Translations under genes and position numbers: made by a program | Notes under the pieces: model-generated | What the model was told of the DNA's origin: nothing | Database searches by the model: none | Seen by the model: the letters and a program-made list of their open reading frames with translations, nothing else | In this document: positions 25,101-33,267 of the stretch, in pieces | Position numbering within the stretch: the stretch's first letter is position 1 | Layout: each line of letters starts with the position of its first letter | Assembly: GCF_024498075.1 (NCBI RefSeq) | Contig: NZ_JANHOF010000001.1 | Location: 744,001-808,000, forward strand | Source: Paenibacillus mendelii | Lineage (GTDB): Bacteria; Bacillota; Bacilli; Paenibacillales; Paenibacillaceae | DNA: 64,000 bases | Direction of reading: 5' to 3'

Positions 25101-27530
25101 ATTATCGATCAGCTGCCAGCGTGCAACCGCAGACAAATCGACTGGCTGCGGCTTACCCTGACGGTCGCAGACGTTGGGCAGCAGCCAGCATAGCAGCTGC
25201 CAGTCTCCGCGGGCCCAGCGGTGCTGCCTTTTTTGATAGGAGCTGAATTTGGCTGGATGATCATCAATCAGCTCGATGTCCGACAGTAACCCCGTGCGCA
25301 GAAAACCGCCCTCCAGCAAGTCATGGCTGAGTACACGGTTCTCCGGAATGCGGTCGCAAAGCAGCTCGGCAAATGTGTCGACATCGAATATGCCTTTCCC
25401 TGTAAAGATGCCGTGCCCGAGCGCATCCTGGTACGGATCCGAAACGGCAAACGCGTAGGGATCGATACCCGGGGTGCCTGACCAAAGCCTGGTCAGCCTG
25501 GATTGCATCGCCCCCTCATAGCTAATGGCAATTCGAGGCTGAAGCATGCCGTACCCATCCGTTACCCGGGTTCGCGACTTATTCAATCTCGGACGGTTAT
25601 AAGGCAGATACATCGTCCCGATCATCCGCTGCGCGCTTCCGATCGGAAGCTGTGTATCAGCATCCAGCGTAATAACATAGCGAATGGCAGCAAGCTCAGA
25701 TACGCCGGCTGTGCGATAATGATAGCTCGTCGTATTACTGCCTGTAAGCAGCTCCACGAACTCAACAAGCTTCCCGCGTTTTCGTTCCCATCCCATATAT
25801 ACGCCTTCGGATTCATTGCGCTGCCTCTTACGCATAAACAGATGAAAGAGCGGTTTTCCATCGCGCGGATATGCGGCATTGAGCGCTTCGATTCTCTTCT
25901 TAGCCGCGTCAAGCAGCCACTCGTCTCCAGGCATGACAGCTTCAGGGGCATCCGCGTAATCTCCCAGAACAGCGAACTGCAGATTCTCATCCCGGTTGGC
26001 CAAATAATGCAGCTCCAATCGGTCTATCGTTTCCTGAACATCCTCGATTCGCGTCCAGATGATCGGAATCACAACCATCGTCCGCGCATCGTCCGGTATT
26101 CCGGCAGAAAAGTCATATCGAAGCAGCGGGCGCGGACGCGTAATGCAGCCAATGGCGTAATGCAGCCAGGTGACGGCCCACTCGCTTGCGGGTATCAGCA
26201 GGGCGATCAGGACGACCAATGCTCCTGCCAACGTATAGCCTATTCCACTGCCGATCCAAGCGGCAAAGATGGCAATGGCTAACACGGTCAGAACAGCAAG
26301 CATGGAGAAATAGGTTCCGGCCGCCCTTTCAGACATAGCGGAGCCGCGCAACCGGCGAGGACTGCTGCAGGATTGAAGGGATTGCTGCAGCTTCCTAAGA
26401 CCAGCAGGCTCGCTCAGATAATAAGCCAGGAAGGCTTCGCGCGGCAGGGATTCCGCTAAGCTTGCCGCTTCCAGCCGATCAGGATCCGTTGTAAGTTCCC
26501 CTGCCTTCTCCTGCTCATGTCCTTGAGAAGCCCGAGCAAGCATGGAAGCCTGCTTGACCACAAGCGATTCCGGTACGTGCATCCGTCTGGCGGCCAGCTC
26601 AACGCGTTTTCTTATCACTTCCCGGCTTGATCCGTCAAGAAGCGGATAAATGCCCGAACTCTCACGGATGAGGGTCTGCTCAACCAAGCTGATCTGGCCG
26701 AGCAGCTCGCTCCAATCCAGCCGCTCCAGCAGCCGTAACCCCGTTATCAGGCTGCCGGCCTTTGTCTGATAGCTGGACTGAAGCCTAAGCTCATAGGTCA
26801 TAATCCGGTTCAGATCGTCAGTGCCGTTCTCCAGCTTGCACAGCAGCCACTCGTGAACTCCGGAGGAATCCTCCGCCCATTCCCGCAGGTGACCGATCAA
26901 ATGAACGATCCAAGGGCCGGACAACGGCGCCTGCTGCCCCGCTTCCTCCAGAGCTGCATTGATCTTGCCCTGGGCCATGTCAGCAGGATCAAGCCGTTTC
27001 AAGAAACGGTCGACCTCCATGCACACTTCCCGTCGTTCTCTTACAAGCGCCATTATGCCGGCTAATTGCCGGATTATCGTGACACGCATCATAAGCGGCA
27101 GCGACCAAGTCTCAGCCAGTGAAAGAACCGATATTTCCTGATAAGCATTCATATAGCTGATGAACGTATGCTCCGTAAACGTGTCATCGACCGATTCCAG
27201 ATAGGCATCGCAAACCGACCCCACCCGCAGCATGGTCCCGCTCTGGCTGCGCAGGACGGGCAGATCGCGATGGGGCAGGTCGGCTAGCTCATCCTTGATG
27301 CCGATAGCCTGTTCCTCCAGAAACTCAGCATTGTCGAGCAGCCATTCTTCGGCAGTTTGGGCGCAACCCGGAGGACTTTCCTGCAGCAAGCGTACGAACG
27401 ATTGCAAGCGATTCATGTCCTCGTCAAATACGCCGAACAGCTTTCTTGATAAGTTCCTGTGTTTAGACGGGGTATATTCCAGCGCTAGCTCTCTCGCTTT
27501 TTGACAGAGCTGTTCATTATAAGAAACCAT
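19167..27530 (-). CDS. Cyclic beta-1,2-glucan synthase-like protein (GT84-glycoamylase-GH94)
   Basis: A 2787-residue membrane protein with the NdvB/ChvB order. An N-terminal regulatory region is followed by two membrane spans (about 405-450) and a GT84 glycosyltransferase with DADTQLP near 623 and QKRQHRWARGDW downstream. More spans come next (about 800-980), then a glycoamylase-like domain from about 1000 (TSPTNIGFLL near 1033). Two GH94-type beta-supersandwich regions are split by a Ser/Ala-rich linker (about 1930-1975). A GH94 catalytic barrel has GGGDWNDGM near 2460, whose Asp is the usual catalytic acid. Such enzymes polymerise glucose from UDP-glucose, trim the chain and cyclise it. GGAGGTCCT precedes the ATG. 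No NdvA-type exporter is adjacent. Confidence 0.87.
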   Translation of the reverse strand: MVSYNEQLCQKARELALEYTPSKHRNLSRKLFGVFDEDMNRLQSFVRLLQESPPGCAQTAEEWLLDNAEFLEEQAIGIKDELADLPHRDLPVLRSQSGTMLRVGSVCDAYLESVDDTFTEHTFISYMNAYQEISVLSLAETWSLPLMMRVTIIRQLAGIMALVRERREVCMEVDRFLKRLDPADMAQGKINAALEEAGQQAPLSGPWIVHLIGHLREWAEDSSGVHEWLLCKLENGTDDLNRIMTYELRLQSSYQTKAGSLITGLRLLERLDWSELLGQISLVEQTLIRESSGIYPLLDGSSREVIRKRVELAARRMHVPESLVVKQASMLARASQGHEQEKAGELTTDPDRLEAASLAESLPREAFLAYYLSEPAGLRKLQQSLQSCSSPRRLRGSAMSERAAGTYFSMLAVLTVLAIAIFAAWIGSGIGYTLAGALVVLIALLIPASEWAVTWLHYAIGCITRPRPLLRYDFSAGIPDDARTMVVIPIIWTRIEDVQETIDRLELHYLANRDENLQFAVLGDYADAPEAVMPGDEWLLDAAKKRIEALNAAYPRDGKPLFHLFMRKRQRNESEGVYMGWERKRGKLVEFVELLTGSNTTSYHYRTAGVSELAAIRYVITLDADTQLPIGSAQRMIGTMYLPYNRPRLNKSRTRVTDGYGMLQPRIAISYEGAMQSRLTRLWSGTPGIDPYAFAVSDPYQDALGHGIFTGKGIFDVDTFAELLCDRIPENRVLSHDLLEGGFLRTGLLSDIELIDDHPAKFSSYQKRQHRWARGDWQLLCWLLPNVCDRQGKPQPVDLSAVARWQLIDNLRRSVLPIVYFVLLALGLTVLPGTPGRWLLLILLSLLLPVFRQLAQSPGRAWRSRHMAASLSHAAVTFWTLPFQSVMLIDAIGRTLYRLFVSKRKLLEWVSSADVERQNRKSGNPVLLGMPGGYMLIAAFALLVALQDHAGWRWTGWALCLIWLLAPLCARWLDQPIVHEEQPIAPENREKLTQLARQIWQFYADYAGPQDHYLPPDNVQLDPPNGVAHRTSPTNIGFLLTSILSARDFGFIDTPEMIDRMEKTVSTIERMDKWNGNLYNWYDTVSLAPLPPRYVSTVDSGNFVASLIAVKQGLLDWIGAAFNGGATPIRGMANAEFAVELVHGQAQTADLPQGYMKKRAENLVKRIESLIVETDFRPLYDERAKLFVLGYQGDSGRRDEILYDLLASEARQTSFVAIALGQISVSHWFRLGRSVMRQGPYPTLISWSGTMFEYLMPWLLMRTYRDTIWDSTYRGVVKRQMEYARDRGVPYGISESGYYAFDHQMNYQYQAFGVPGLGFKRGLEEDLVVAPYATVMSLPFAIEQGIDSLKDMEAIGALGKYGFYEAIDYTPERLPEGQHYMMIRSYMAHHQGMSLLTLANLLLPEKMYDRFHSDKRVQAAELLLKERIPARDAFMKRRVPLRTLPRKRPSELEPALEYPGPDTLTPEVGVYANGSFMTMVTNSGGGFSQYEGLAVTRWREDPIADNWGSFLYIRDVLEDRVWSPSFQPCRVTSPEQHVQFSLDKATFTRVDGVIRTSMDVGVSTESNAEIRRITLTNTGSEERRLEVTTFQEIVLTSPIADESHPAFSKLFVETEYSADEELLLARRRPRDDGERPVWAFHKLMAFGDSLGPAEFETSRSRFIGRGNKLSRPAGIDHRLTGMVGAVADPAFVMRRSIAIAPGETVQLFALTGAGISKEDMLETASLLSQPHQIERAFQLAWTRNQIEQRHLQITAADALAYQQLAGRALFTAPFRPERAASILENRKGQSGLWAHGVSGERPIVLVRIEDAVGLSFIVKLFQGHEYLRRMGLFLDLVVLNESEEGYQQDLQENLRRARERISGQQEGRQGTITIVPASQLTQEERILFAAVARVSLRADGPSLKAQLRSPLPDDSQSAPEPLDNVVELRPAGVSSISNSAAKAGKTADSPGTGEEQSSSESRHAGASVHKAASQHDEMEGLQFFNSWGGFTEDGREYRISIKHGHYLPAPWINVMANPRFGCLVSELNTGYTWWRNSRECKLTPWSNDPALDRPGEACYLRDEQSGEYWPFATERGEGIPAYQLAHGRGYTRFSHETHGLQQEMTVYVPVDDPIKIIRLRLRNQTSEERRLSLTYYAEWVMGVRREGNAPFVVSEWEEENGIMTARNHYQETFRDATAFLAFGTPPAGDCSYTSNRREFLGRDGSMDSPAAMGRPHLSNKSGPMYDSCGAVRKELTIAPDAEQTVYILLGCEASHEAVVELVHKYRLNEACEQAYDKLGQFWGSLLDQVTVTTPHPEMDLLLNNWLLYQTLSCRMWARTAFYQAGGAFGFRDQLQDSLALLHSRPELTRQQIILHASHQYEEGDVQHWWHEETERGIRTRFSDDLLWLPYAVSRYVEHTGDEGLLDEVAPYLYSGPLDEHERYEPTVRSGNEGSIYEHCLRVLDRSLQFGEHGLPLIGGGDWNDGMSRVGVEGRGESVWLGWFLIDVLKRFALVCEKRGDDRLASHYRAVCEKLAAAQDKHGWDGQWYRRAFHDGGVWLGSAQAAECRIDAIAQSWSVISGAAPRDKTVTAMHSFDRELVDRSYSLIALLTPPFDTSDPSPGYIQGYPPGIRENGGQYTHGVIWSVAAWCGLGEGDKAFELFHMMNPISHTLTPSEVRRYAAEPYVMAADVYTSSPNKGHAGWTWYTGASGWMYQVGLEWILGIQRRDRQLHIRPCIPQDWPAFKVNYRFGTAEYRITVENPDRRSTGLSRLVIDGRDTGRNEADAGDGAIVPLIDDGRVHDIHMTL

Positions 27531-27661
27531 AGGACCTCCGATAAAAGTGGTTTAAGGAAATATTAAGCAGTCTGCTTGATTGTTTCCTTTATGGACCGCT
27601 TTTATTCGATCGGAGGGGTTTTTACCCGTTCTCATACAGGTTTGGCGCTGGACGCAAAGAG

Positions 27662-27684
27662 GCCGTCGGTTCGAAACCGACGGC
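27662..27684. terminator. Terminator-like hairpin after wrbA
   Basis: GCCGTCGGTT at 27662-27671 pairs perfectly with AACCGACGGC at 27675-27684 around a three-base loop. The T-run is weak on both strands. It follows the wrbA stop on the minus strand. Confidence 0.65.
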
Positions 27685-27719
27685 TTGCTTCCTACCCCTT
27701 CAGCGTGTTGAAAATCTGG

Positions 27720-28328
27720 TTATTGCCCTTTTTTAATCATGTCCGCAACCGATAATAGCCGCTTGGTTTGGTGTATGACGGCGCCCTTAACGTCTCCCTT
27801 GATGTTGCCGTCCTGATCGACGGTTGCGCTTGTCCCGTATGGGTTGCCGCCTGCCGCATAGATCGAATTATCGGTATAACCCGGCGATACGACAATAGCT
27901 CCCCAGTGAAACATGGACGTGTATAGGGACAGAATGGTCGCTTCTTGCCCGCCATGCTCGTTCTGCGCGGAGGTCATTGCAGACACTGCTTTATTGACCG
28001 TCTTACCTTGGAACCAAATACCTCCGGTCGTATCCAGAAACTGCTTCATCTGCGAAGCCATGTTGCCGAATCGGGTTGGCGTGCTGAACATGATCGCATC
28101 CGCCCATACGATGTCGTCATTCGTAACAACAGGAATATTCGCAGTCGCGTCGACATGAGCCTTCCAAGCCGGGTTAGAAGCAATAACCGATTCTGGAGCG
28201 AGCTCTTGCACCTTGAGTATTTTGGCCTCTGCGCCGAATTGCTGTGCGCCTTCTGCTGCCATCTGAGCCAGCTTGTAATTCGTTCCCGTCGAGCTATAAT
28301 ACACAATTGCCAGTTTTACATTGCCCAT
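27720..28328 (-). CDS. wrbA: NAD(P)H:quinone oxidoreductase, WrbA type
   Basis: A 202-residue flavodoxin-fold protein. The FMN phosphate loop YYSSTGTNYKLA is at residues 10-21, followed by the WrbA-type boxes STPTRFGNMASQMKQFLD and SAQNEHGGQEATILSLY. WrbA uses NAD(P)H to reduce quinones by two electrons, avoiding semiquinone radicals, and acts in the cytoplasm as a tetramer. The length is normal. GAAAGGGAC precedes the ATG. It is a single gene with its own hairpin terminator. Confidence 0.92.
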   Translation of the reverse strand: MGNVKLAIVYYSSTGTNYKLAQMAAEGAQQFGAEAKILKVQELAPESVIASNPAWKAHVDATANIPVVTNDDIVWADAIMFSTPTRFGNMASQMKQFLDTTGGIWFQGKTVNKAVSAMTSAQNEHGGQEATILSLYTSMFHWGAIVVSPGYTDNSIYAAGGNPYGTSATVDQDGNIKGDVKGAVIHQTKRLLSVADMIKKGQ

Positions 28329-28487
28329 CGCTCTTCGTCCCTTTCTGAAATAAATTCATTCAACCGGCATATTGTTTCACATCAAACCTGATATTATGTT
28401 TGGCGGTTTACAGATCAGGACAACAGGGATCCCACGAAGAAACGTCGAAGAGCATTAATAACCTGACAAGCCGAATAAATGCAGGAT

Positions 28488-29318
28488 TTACTCATTCCCC
28501 TTAAAGACGTCGTTCATTTTCTTGCGGCCATGAATGGCGACCTCTAAGGCACTTAATCCTTCATAGTCCTCCTTAAATAGCTCCAGCGATAAATACCCGA
28601 CGTACTCCGCCCGCTCCAGCTGCTCTCTCAGTCTCTTCAGAGGAGCTTCGCCGTCGCCGGGGAACAATCGGTCCTTGTCGGCAACATCCGCTCTGGCAGG
28701 AATGGCTGGATAATCATTAATATGAACGATGCCGATTTGATTGCCTTGCAATTGTTCCAATGTGCTCCAATCGCTTCCCCCCTTGTACATATGGAAGGGA
28801 TCCACCAGAATTCGCGAATCGTCAATCCCGCTCGCAGCTGCCACTGCCAATGCGGTTTCAAGCGTCGACAGCTGCTCTGCCATACCCCAGAACTCCAGGT
28901 AAGTCTCGATCCCGAGGGAACGACCAAGCTGAACTAATCTGTTGAAATGATCTCCCATCGTTCCAATCGAGACATGCTTCACTTGACCGAACGGAGGTGC
29001 GGCCACGGCCCGGCAGCCTAAGCTTGCCAGCATCCGCATTTCCTCCTCGGCCTGGCGAAAGCCCTCCTCCCTAACGTTCTCATCCTCGTCCGCCCATTTG
29101 AAGAAGGCGATCGCATTCACAAATTCAACCCCTGCCTCATGCAGCGCGTCCTTCAATTGCTCAGAGGTTCCCCCGCTGCTTAGGTAGCTCTGGATATCTG
29201 AGACCCACAGCTCAATGCCTTCGTAGCCGGCTTCGCCGGTGATCCGTATTTGTTCCAAGACAGGCAAACGAAAGGACAGCAAGGTAGAAGTATTCAATGC
29301 AAGCTTGAATGAATTCAA
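28488..29318 (-). CDS. Sugar phosphate isomerase/epimerase (xylose-isomerase-like TIM barrel)
   Basis: A 276-residue AP-endonuclease-2/xylose-isomerase-like barrel: GYEGIELWVSDIQ near the N-terminus, an ETYLEFWGM-type metal-ligand strand, then ILVDPFHMYKGG and IGIVHINDYPA, and a final YLSLELFKEDY. The Glu, Asp, His and Glu at strand ends are the metal ligands of the family. The reaction is not certain; such proteins isomerise or dehydrate inosose and keto-sugars. I start at TTG 29318, with AGGAG eight bases before it. It lies 23 bases after an aldo-keto reductase, so the pair forms a probable operon. Confidence 0.83.
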   Translation of the reverse strand: MNSFKLALNTSTLLSFRLPVLEQIRITGEAGYEGIELWVSDIQSYLSSGGTSEQLKDALHEAGVEFVNAIAFFKWADEDENVREEGFRQAEEEMRMLASLGCRAVAAPPFGQVKHVSIGTMGDHFNRLVQLGRSLGIETYLEFWGMAEQLSTLETALAVAAASGIDDSRILVDPFHMYKGGSDWSTLEQLQGNQIGIVHINDYPAIPARADVADKDRLFPGDGEAPLKRLREQLERAEYVGYLSLELFKEDYEGLSALEVAIHGRKKMNDVFKGNE

Positions 29319-29341
29319 TGAAAACACTCCTCTTCTCTCCA

Positions 29342-30196
29342 TTATCCTGCAGCGTTCAGCAGGTCCATGTTTTCGTGTGAAAGGGTTACCGACGAAGCGC
29401 CTGCGCTGCTGGCAATACTTACGCCTCGGCTTGCGCCCGGAATAGGAATCATGACCGGGGAAAGCTGGAGCAGCCACGCGAGAGCCGCTTGCTGAGGGGA
29501 AATACCGTGTTCTGCCGCGACACGTGATAGAAGGTCATTCTCGCCGATCTGACCGGCCTTCCCCATCCCGTTCAAGGGACTATACGGCAAGAAGGCGATG
29601 CCAAGCTCTTCGCAGCGCTTTAGCACTTTCATCGAGGAACGGTCGAATACATTCATCCGGTTCTGAACGCTGGCAATAGGCACGATAGCGTTCGCTTCCT
29701 CCAGCTGCTCGACCGTAATGTTAGATAGGCCGACATGTACGATTTTCCCTTCCTTCCTCAATTCGGCCAGTAAGCCGATCGATTCTGCGAAAGGAACTTT
29801 CGGATCGTGTCGATGATATTGGTACAAGGTAATCGCATCCCGTTCTAACGCCCGGAGACTGGCTTCGCACGCCTCTCGAAGACGTTCCGGGCGACCGTCA
29901 CACTCCCATCTGCCCTCCGGGCGGATCATCCCTCCTTTGGTCGCCACGACGATGTTGGGGTGCCCTCTGAGCGCCTTCGCGATGACGCGTTCATTATGGC
30001 CCATTTCGGATGTCTCCAGACAATAGGAGTCGGCCGTATCCAGCAGCGTAACGCCTGCTTCCAATGCGGCATGAATCGTTCTGATTCCCTCTGACTCGGA
30101 GGGCCGTCCGGTTACCGATATCGGCATGCAGCCCATTCCTATTTCTCCAACGCTAACTCCTGTATTCCCGAGATCTCTCTTCTTCAAGGCACTCAT
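29342..30196 (-). CDS. Aldo/keto reductase
   Basis: A 284-residue NADPH-dependent AKR. LGNTGVSVGEIGMGCM begins the barrel. The tetrad is visible as Asp and Tyr in LLDTADSYC, Lys in VATKGG, and His in LYQYHRHD. The cofactor end is IPIPGASRG. The protein stops shortly after VTLSHENMDLLNAAG, slightly short of typical AKRs (about 300-330), but the active site is complete. First gene of a two-gene unit with the isomerase downstream, suggesting a shared sugar or polyol route. Confidence 0.9.
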   Translation of the reverse strand: MSALKKRDLGNTGVSVGEIGMGCMPISVTGRPSESEGIRTIHAALEAGVTLLDTADSYCLETSEMGHNERVIAKALRGHPNIVVATKGGMIRPEGRWECDGRPERLREACEASLRALERDAITLYQYHRHDPKVPFAESIGLLAELRKEGKIVHVGLSNITVEQLEEANAIVPIASVQNRMNVFDRSSMKVLKRCEELGIAFLPYSPLNGMGKAGQIGENDLLSRVAAEHGISPQQAALAWLLQLSPVMIPIPGASRGVSIASSAGASSVTLSHENMDLLNAAG

Positions 30197-30333
30197 CCTC
30201 TCGTATTCGATATCACAGGCGCTTCCATATATTTCCCAACCTTATTCCATTTCGCTTTGACTGGCTGATTCTCCTGCTCGAGCATTCTTTCTCATTCGGT
30301 CTTATGCCTGAACAGCCTCCGGATACAAGTAAC

Positions 30334-30363
30334 AAAAAAGACAGGCGCCGATCTCACCTGTCT
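30334..30363 (-). terminator. Terminator of the sigma/anti-sigma operon
   Basis: Minus strand: AGACAGG pairs with CCTGTCT and is followed by TTTTTT. It lies 25 bases after the stop of the anti-sigma-like gene. Confidence 0.82.
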
Positions 30364-30387
30364 GATTATATCGAGTATCTGATCTGA

Positions 30388-31530
30388 TCAAAGCGGCATC
30401 AGCAAAGCGATATAAGCAACCTTCCCATCATCGAAATAGAGATGGAATTTCAAATAATCGCCGAGCCGATAGCTCCACTTGCTTGTCGTCTTGCTGTTCG
30501 GCTCTCCCAGCTTATCGATCACCTGGTCCGGTGTTAAACCCACCTTAACCCCGTCCTTCGTCGTATGGCGATCGCTTTCGAAGAACACATAACCGCCCAA
30601 GGCGATGATGTCGTCATCCTTCTCCTGTACGGATTCGATCTTCTGCAGGCTGTCGTCATAGTAGCTCAAGCTACTCCCGGCCTGCTGCTTGGACAGCTCT
30701 GCTTCCCATCCGTTGATGTCTTTCCCGTCTACGGCAAGACGATCACTCTTATAATTCACTTCGCTCTCCGTTGTCCCCTGCTCCATCTCCATACGCGCCT
30801 GTTCTTCCAAACGGTCTATTCGGCCAAGACGGGATTCCGGAGCAAGCAAGCCTTGCATCAATCGCAGCACCTGACTATCGGCATAGAAGTGGGACCCCCG
30901 CCATTCGAACGTATTGGTATTCGGCCAGTAGGGAATTTCGAAGGTATCGTCATTCTCCTGAATGCGTATGATTACACTGCTGTCCGAACGGGCAGCATCC
31001 GCCGTGGAATCCAGCCCTCCCGCTTTGGATTTCTCAAGATCCAGCCAATTAAAGTTTTGCAGGATCACATACTGCCGATTGGAAGGGATGGTGATGTCCT
31101 TATTGTTCAATTTGTCATGAATCGTAAGCGATAATGCGGTGCTCTCCGTACTGAAAGGCAGTTGATCCTTGAGATACCCAGTCAGCGGAACCTCCTCGTT
31201 TGGCTCTGGTTTATCATCCGGCTCCGGATCGGTCACAGGGGGTTTGGGCTGCGGAGTCGGCTTCGTCGATACAATGGGGTCTCCAGTCTTATCGAGAATG
31301 CCTCGAATCCATCCGGTGTAGGAGCCCTGCGGCAGGAGCCCCATCACGACAATGAGAACGGCAATGCCCGCAGTGATTGCAGGTATCCAGCGGGTTCTCC
31401 TTCCGGTTGTCTTCATTGTCATGCCGGCGGCCTCCTTCTCGATGGCTTGCATCTTTGCAGCTGTGAATGTTTTCTCCTTCAGCGGTTCAGTCTTTAATTT
31501 CGAGTACCATTCCGGTTTAAAATCATTCAT
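30388..31530 (-). CDS. Putative membrane anti-sigma factor
   Basis: A 380-residue protein: a cytoplasmic N-terminus of about 46 residues (FKPEWYSKLKTEPLKEKTFT), one membrane helix (IPAITAGIAVLIVVMGLL, about 48-65), a Pro/Lys/Asp-rich linker (about 88-112), and an extracytoplasmic domain with no recognised family. It overlaps the ECF sigma gene by 8 bases and is co-transcribed, the usual order for a sigma/anti-sigma pair. No zinc-binding HxxxCxxC motif is present, so it is not a ZAS-type anti-sigma. The role is inferred from context. Confidence 0.65.
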   Translation of the reverse strand: MNDFKPEWYSKLKTEPLKEKTFTAAKMQAIEKEAAGMTMKTTGRRTRWIPAITAGIAVLIVVMGLLPQGSYTGWIRGILDKTGDPIVSTKPTPQPKPPVTDPEPDDKPEPNEEVPLTGYLKDQLPFSTESTALSLTIHDKLNNKDITIPSNRQYVILQNFNWLDLEKSKAGGLDSTADAARSDSSVIIRIQENDDTFEIPYWPNTNTFEWRGSHFYADSQVLRLMQGLLAPESRLGRIDRLEEQARMEMEQGTTESEVNYKSDRLAVDGKDINGWEAELSKQQAGSSLSYYDDSLQKIESVQEKDDDIIALGGYVFFESDRHTTKDGVKVGLTPDQVIDKLGEPNSKTTSKWSYRLGDYLKFHLYFDDGKVAYIALLMPL

Positions 31531-32074
31531 ATGCGGCCTCTCCCTCCTTCCAGTGAGCCGACACCCTTTGGCGCGCGCGCGACAATCGGGACTTTACCGT
31601 TCCCTCCGAAATACCAAGCGTATCCGCAATTTCTTTGACGGACAAATCGTATTTGCCATGAAGGATAAGCACCTCTCTGAATTTAAGCGGGAGTTTAAGA
31701 ACGGTTCGCCAGATATCGTCTGATAGCGATTGCTCCACGACTTCATGCTCCGCCGAAGGGCTCGTCGCTTTGCTGCTGATCCAAGCGGTCAGCGTCACTC
31801 TTCGCATGAATGCCGTTCGCATATAATTGACCGATGTGTTGCGCGCCATGGACAGCAGCCATGTTTTTACAGAGGATTCGCCTCGGAATGATTCAAAATT
31901 CCGGTAAGCGTTCAAGAATACATCCTGCGTAACGTCATCAGCCAGATCATGACGCTTCGTCATTATATAAGCCAAGCTCCAGACATCCTGCCCATACTGC
32001 TCCATCAGGTTTCGCAAGAGCCCGGCATCCAGGTTCGTTAGATGCTTCCAATGGGATTCCTCCAACTCCAACAT
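31523..32074 (-). CDS. ECF-type RNA polymerase sigma factor
   Basis: About 183 residues with region 2 (LAYIMTKRHDLADDVTQDVFLNAYRNF, including the DDVTQDVF helix), the region 2.3-2.4 promoter-melting part (FRGESSVKTWLLSMARN), and region 4 (LPLKFREVLILHGKYDLSVKEIADTLGISEGTVKSRLSRAR). This is the short two-domain ECF architecture. The start is ATG 32074 or TTG 32071; GGAGGTG at 32084-32078 suits either, while ATG 32086 would precede that site. An insertion element begins about 50 bases upstream, so the native promoter may be displaced. Confidence 0.92.
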   Translation of the reverse strand: MLELEESHWKHLTNLDAGLLRNLMEQYGQDVWSLAYIMTKRHDLADDVTQDVFLNAYRNFESFRGESSVKTWLLSMARNTSVNYMRTAFMRRVTLTAWISSKATSPSAEHEVVEQSLSDDIWRTVLKLPLKFREVLILHGKYDLSVKEIADTLGISEGTVKSRLSRARQRVSAHWKEGEAAYE

Positions 32075-32124
32075 CATCACCTCCATAGATTAGACAATGC
32101 CTCCTGCAGATTAGTTCCCCCTTT

Positions 32125-32132
32125 TATGAAAG
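32125..32132. repeat. Target-site duplication, left copy
   Basis: TTATGAAA, repeated exactly at 33938-33945 on the other side of the element. Eight bases is the size made by IS1595-family elements. Confidence 0.93.
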
Positions 32133-32158
32133 GCTATGTTAAACTTTATTGTTGATAT
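32133..32158 (+). repeat. Left terminal inverted repeat
   Basis: Begins GGCTATGTTAAA and ends TGTTGATA. It matches the right end (33937-33912, minus strand) at 23 of 26 positions, with mismatches at 13, 15 and 18. Confidence 0.92.
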
Positions 32159-32221
32159 TTGATATATACGAACAAACGTTCTATAATGAGGGTAATATCA
32201 CTGTTCGGAGATGATTTATCC

Positions 32222-33267
32222 ATGGATTTAAAGGAACTGAAAAAGTTTGCTGCTACGTTGGACGATAATGGTAAGCGAGAGCTTATTTACTTTTTGCAGT
32301 CACGAACCCAGGGAGTTTCGGTTCCAGTTCGAGCGATTGATGAAATTCAAGAGCAGAAGCATAAAGATGGGCTTGTTTGCCCGCATTGTAAAAACCATTC
32401 TGTCGTGCGATTTGGAAAGTACGCTGTAAAAACACGTACTGGAGAGGTTAAACGTCAACGTTACCGTTGTAAGTCCTGTTTCCAAACGTTCAATGACCTT
32501 ACAAATACCCCTCTGCAACGAACGAGGAGACCTCATATTTGGGTTCGTTTTATTGAATGTATGATTGAGGGCTTCTCTCTGAGAAAATGTGCAGAGCAGT
32601 TAAACGGTGAAGTCACGCATGTCACTTTGTTTTACTGGCGGCATAAGATTCTTGCCGCTCTGAAGCAGATTCCAACCGAAGCATTTCAAGATATTGTTGA
32701 AATGGACGAGACCTACTTTCTGTACTCGGAAAAGGGCAAACGGAATATTGTCGAAGTAAGCCATGTAAACGTGGCGGGAAAGCCAAATATCGTGGCATTA
32801 GTAATGACCAAGTATGTGTACTCGTTGTCCGTGACCGTCAGAAAATGACGTACTCTGGCGTACTTGGGCGTGGACGTATTCGGACTACAAAATTGGATGA
32901 AGCGATTGGTGGTCATCTATCTGACTCAAACGTGCTATGCACTGATTCATGGAGAGCTTTCAGTTCCTATGCGAATTCAAAAGGCTTGGCTCATTACCGA
33001 TTCAAGTCCGACGGAAAGCAACGTGTTAAAGGCGTGTACCATATCCAAAACGTAAACAGCTACCACAGCCGTTTGAAGAAATGGATGGATCGCTTTAATG
33101 GTGTTGCAACTAAATATTTGCAACATTATTTGGCTTGGTTTCGTTACTTAGACAGCAAGGAATATGAGAATACCGCATCGAATAAGAAAAATATGTTGGT
33201 CAAATCGTGCCTATTTACTGTGACCGACACGAACACCAAGCTTCGGCTTTCTGCTTATTCTTGTTAA
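32222..33267 (+). pseudogene. IS1595-family (ISXO2-like) transposase, frameshifted
   Basis: The first part (to about 32750) has a zinc ribbon CPHCKNHSVVRFG...RYRCKSC and the first catalytic Asp in VEMDETYF. The second part (in frame through 33267) has the second Asp in CTDSWRAF and the NVNSYHSRLKKWM box, giving the DDN/K catalytic set of this family. The two parts lie in different frames. The conserved reading changes near 32745-32760, where one base seems to have been lost: upstream it runs KGKRNIV and downstream KPCKRGGKAKYRGIS. The upstream frame then stops at 32846-32848. The element is therefore probably not self-mobile unless frameshifting occurs. Confidence 0.88.

Noticed and set aside
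32090..32119. ECF-type promoter GGAACT-N18-GTCTAA before the sigma factor gene, suggesting autoregulation
   Set aside because: The boxes are good, but the spacing is slightly long and the predicted start would fall on the GGAGG ribosome-binding site at 32084-32080. Not called without 5' end data.
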